Source of the DNA: Alicyclobacillus fastidiosus
GTDB lineage: Bacteria > Bacillota > Bacilli > Alicyclobacillales > Alicyclobacillaceae
DNA: 64,000 nucleotides
Direction: 5' to 3'
NCBI RefSeq assembly: GCF_026651875.1
Contig: NZ_CP104067.1
Location: 2,418,001-2,482,000 of the forward strand
In this document: piece by piece, positions 62,866 through 64,000 of the stretch
Layout: the number at the start of each line of letters is the position of its first letter
How positions within the stretch are numbered: the first letter of the stretch is position 1
The notes under the pieces: generated by a model
What the model was told of the DNA's origin: nothing
The model's database searches: none
What the model saw: only the letters and a program-made list of their open reading frames with translations
Program-made: the position numbers and the translations under genes

Positions 62866-64000
62866 ATGATAGGGCTGGATAGATTGTGCTATGGATCTTT
62901 TATTGATGGCGACGAAAGAAAAGAAGGAAGAACTGAACTAGAAGTATTTAATCCATACAACAATGAAGTTGTTGGAAGCATGTTCTGTGCAACTGCACAA
63001 GATGTGAAAGATGCGATCGATACTGCGCATCGTGTATTTCAAGATACTATGAAGACGCTGTCGGCGCATAAGCGATCAGATATTTTACGAAGAACTGCGG
63101 ACCTTTTAGAAGCAACAACTGAAAAGTTTGCTAGGATACTATCTTTGGAAGCTGGAAAACCGATTCGTGAAAGTAGAGGAGAGGTGGCTCGGGCTGTCCA
63201 AGTTCTACGATTTGCCTCAGAGGCAGCCAAGTCAGTTCATGGCGAACAAATTCCTATGGATAGTGCAGTAGGCGGAGAGTGTCAGATAGGAATTACGAAA
63301 CGCGTGCCCTTAGGTGTAGTTGTTGCTATTACACCATTTAACTTTCCATTAAATCTTGTACTTCATAAGGTTGCTCCAGCGATAGCAGCAGGTAATACAG
63401 TTGTATTGAAGCCAGCAGAAAAAACTCCTTTTTCACCAGTAATGCTATACCAATTATTCGAAGAAGCCGGATTGCCAAAAGGAGCACTCAATATTGTTAT
63501 GGGTCCTGGCCAAGAACTTGTAGAACCGCTGGTTACAAATCCAAAAGTTAAGAGGGTAACGTTTACTGGCAGTGGTACAGTCGGGTGGAAAATTAACGAT
63601 ATGGCAAAGCGGAAAAAAGTAACCCTGGAATTGGGGTCCAATGCACCCAATATCATTTTTGAAGATGCAGACTTGGATGTTTCTGTTAACGCTATTGTTA
63701 TGGGTGGTTTTTCCTATGCTGGTCAAACATGTGTGTCTGCTCAAAGAATATACGTACATGAAAATGTGTATGACCGGTTTGTAGAAAAACTCGTTGCGAA
63801 AGTAAAAGCGCTAAAAATAGGAGATCCACTTGATGAATCGACGGACGTCGGACCGATGATTACAGAAGACGCAGCACAACGAGCTGAATTGTGGATCAAA
63901 GAAGCTATCAGTCAAGGAGCGACCGTATTAACAGGGGGGAACCGCAACAATGCGATGCTGGAACCAACTGTGATGGAGAATGTGACTCCAGAAATGAAAG
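62866..64000 (+). CDS. Aldehyde dehydrogenase family protein (3' end beyond window)
   Basis: ATG 62866; 378 residues are visible before the window ends. TPFNFPLNLVLHKVAPAIAA (cofactor-binding), FTGSGTVGWKI (NAD(P) Gly), LELGSNAPNIIFEDADLD (catalytic Glu) and GGFSYAGQTCVSAQRIYV (nucleophile Cys) are all present. It oxidises an aldehyde, perhaps a semialdehyde, with NAD(P). Start has no strong ribosome site, but the protein begins well. Neighbour MBL gene ends 107 bp upstream. Confidence 0.9.
   Translation, partial: MIGLDRLCYGSFIDGDERKEGRTELEVFNPYNNEVVGSMFCATAQDVKDAIDTAHRVFQDTMKTLSAHKRSDILRRTADLLEATTEKFARILSLEAGKPIRESRGEVARAVQVLRFASEAAKSVHGEQIPMDSAVGGECQIGITKRVPLGVVVAITPFNFPLNLVLHKVAPAIAAGNTVVLKPAEKTPFSPVMLYQLFEEAGLPKGALNIVMGPGQELVEPLVTNPKVKRVTFTGSGTVGWKINDMAKRKKVTLELGSNAPNIIFEDADLDVSVNAIVMGGFSYAGQTCVSAQRIYVHENVYDRFVEKLVAKVKALKIGDPLDESTDVGPMITEDAAQRAELWIKEAISQGATVLTGGNRNNAMLEPTVMENVTPEMK

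Noticed and set aside
1-64000. CRISPR arrays, rRNA genes
   Set aside because: No regularly spaced repeats of 25-40 bp and no rRNA-like stretches were seen.

Overview
The window looks like a Bacillota chromosome close to Alicyclobacillaceae and related Bacilli. The reasons are a bacilliredoxin (YtxJ) remnant, YdbC, MntR/MntH, CsoR-type regulators, strong GGAGG ribosome sites, and a rhodanese/TusA/DsrE/TauE sulfur operon. This assignment is by inference, not from a marker gene. The region is strongly accessory: mobile DNA, defence genes and decaying metal transporters separate two well-kept metabolic operons.

Layout. 1-12.4 kb: the tail of a type I restriction HsdR subunit and ydbC, then a large SIR2-domain gene (1135 codons when rejoined) split by two copies of one IS21-family element in opposite orientations. 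A second IS21-family element sits inside the istB gene of the first copy. Target duplications of 6, 5 and 8 bp let the gene be rebuilt exactly. 12.4-30.7 kb: metal homeostasis (mntH-mntR and a possible small ORF, VIT/CCC1 with a frameshift, CadD, CDF with ArsR, a second NRAMP with an N-terminal frameshift, truncated MntP and YtaF remnants). It is broken up by a 4.3 kb transposon with PadR and membrane passengers, a degenerate transposase and two copies of a ~100 bp MITE-like repeat. A pair of HTH-DUF1232 paralogues also lies here.

30.7-36.8 kb: a sulfane-sulfur operon (rhodaneses, DsrE-like, TusA-rhodanese, rhodanese-persulfide dioxygenase, TauE, CstR-type regulator, thioredoxin, DUF302, methyltransferase, DinB). 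Four matching 16-bp operators mark its promoters. 36.8-41.8 kb: an RNase H-like gene and a two-gene OLD nuclease/UvrD helicase cassette of Gabija type. 42.2-49.1 kb: a small integrated element (integrase, HGG-motif protein, helicase, prim-pol, two excisionase-like proteins, an unknown zinc-motif protein) with no virion genes. Six copies of a 9-mer lie inside the 3' end of its helicase gene and are a candidate replication origin.

49.7-64 kb: a GntR-controlled catabolic operon (MmgE/PrpD, enoyl-CoA hydratase, acyl-CoA dehydrogenase, HMG-CoA lyase-type, CoA transferase, thioesterase, CitE-type lyase, two-subunit class I hydro-lyase, MFS importer), followed by an MBL-fold hydrolase and an aldehyde dehydrogenase cut by the window end. 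Three copies of the palindrome GGATAC(A/T)GTATCC link the regulator to these genes. The gene set suggests breakdown of branched C5/C6 dicarboxylic acids to acetyl-CoA plus pyruvate or acetoacetate; the substrate is inferred, not proven.
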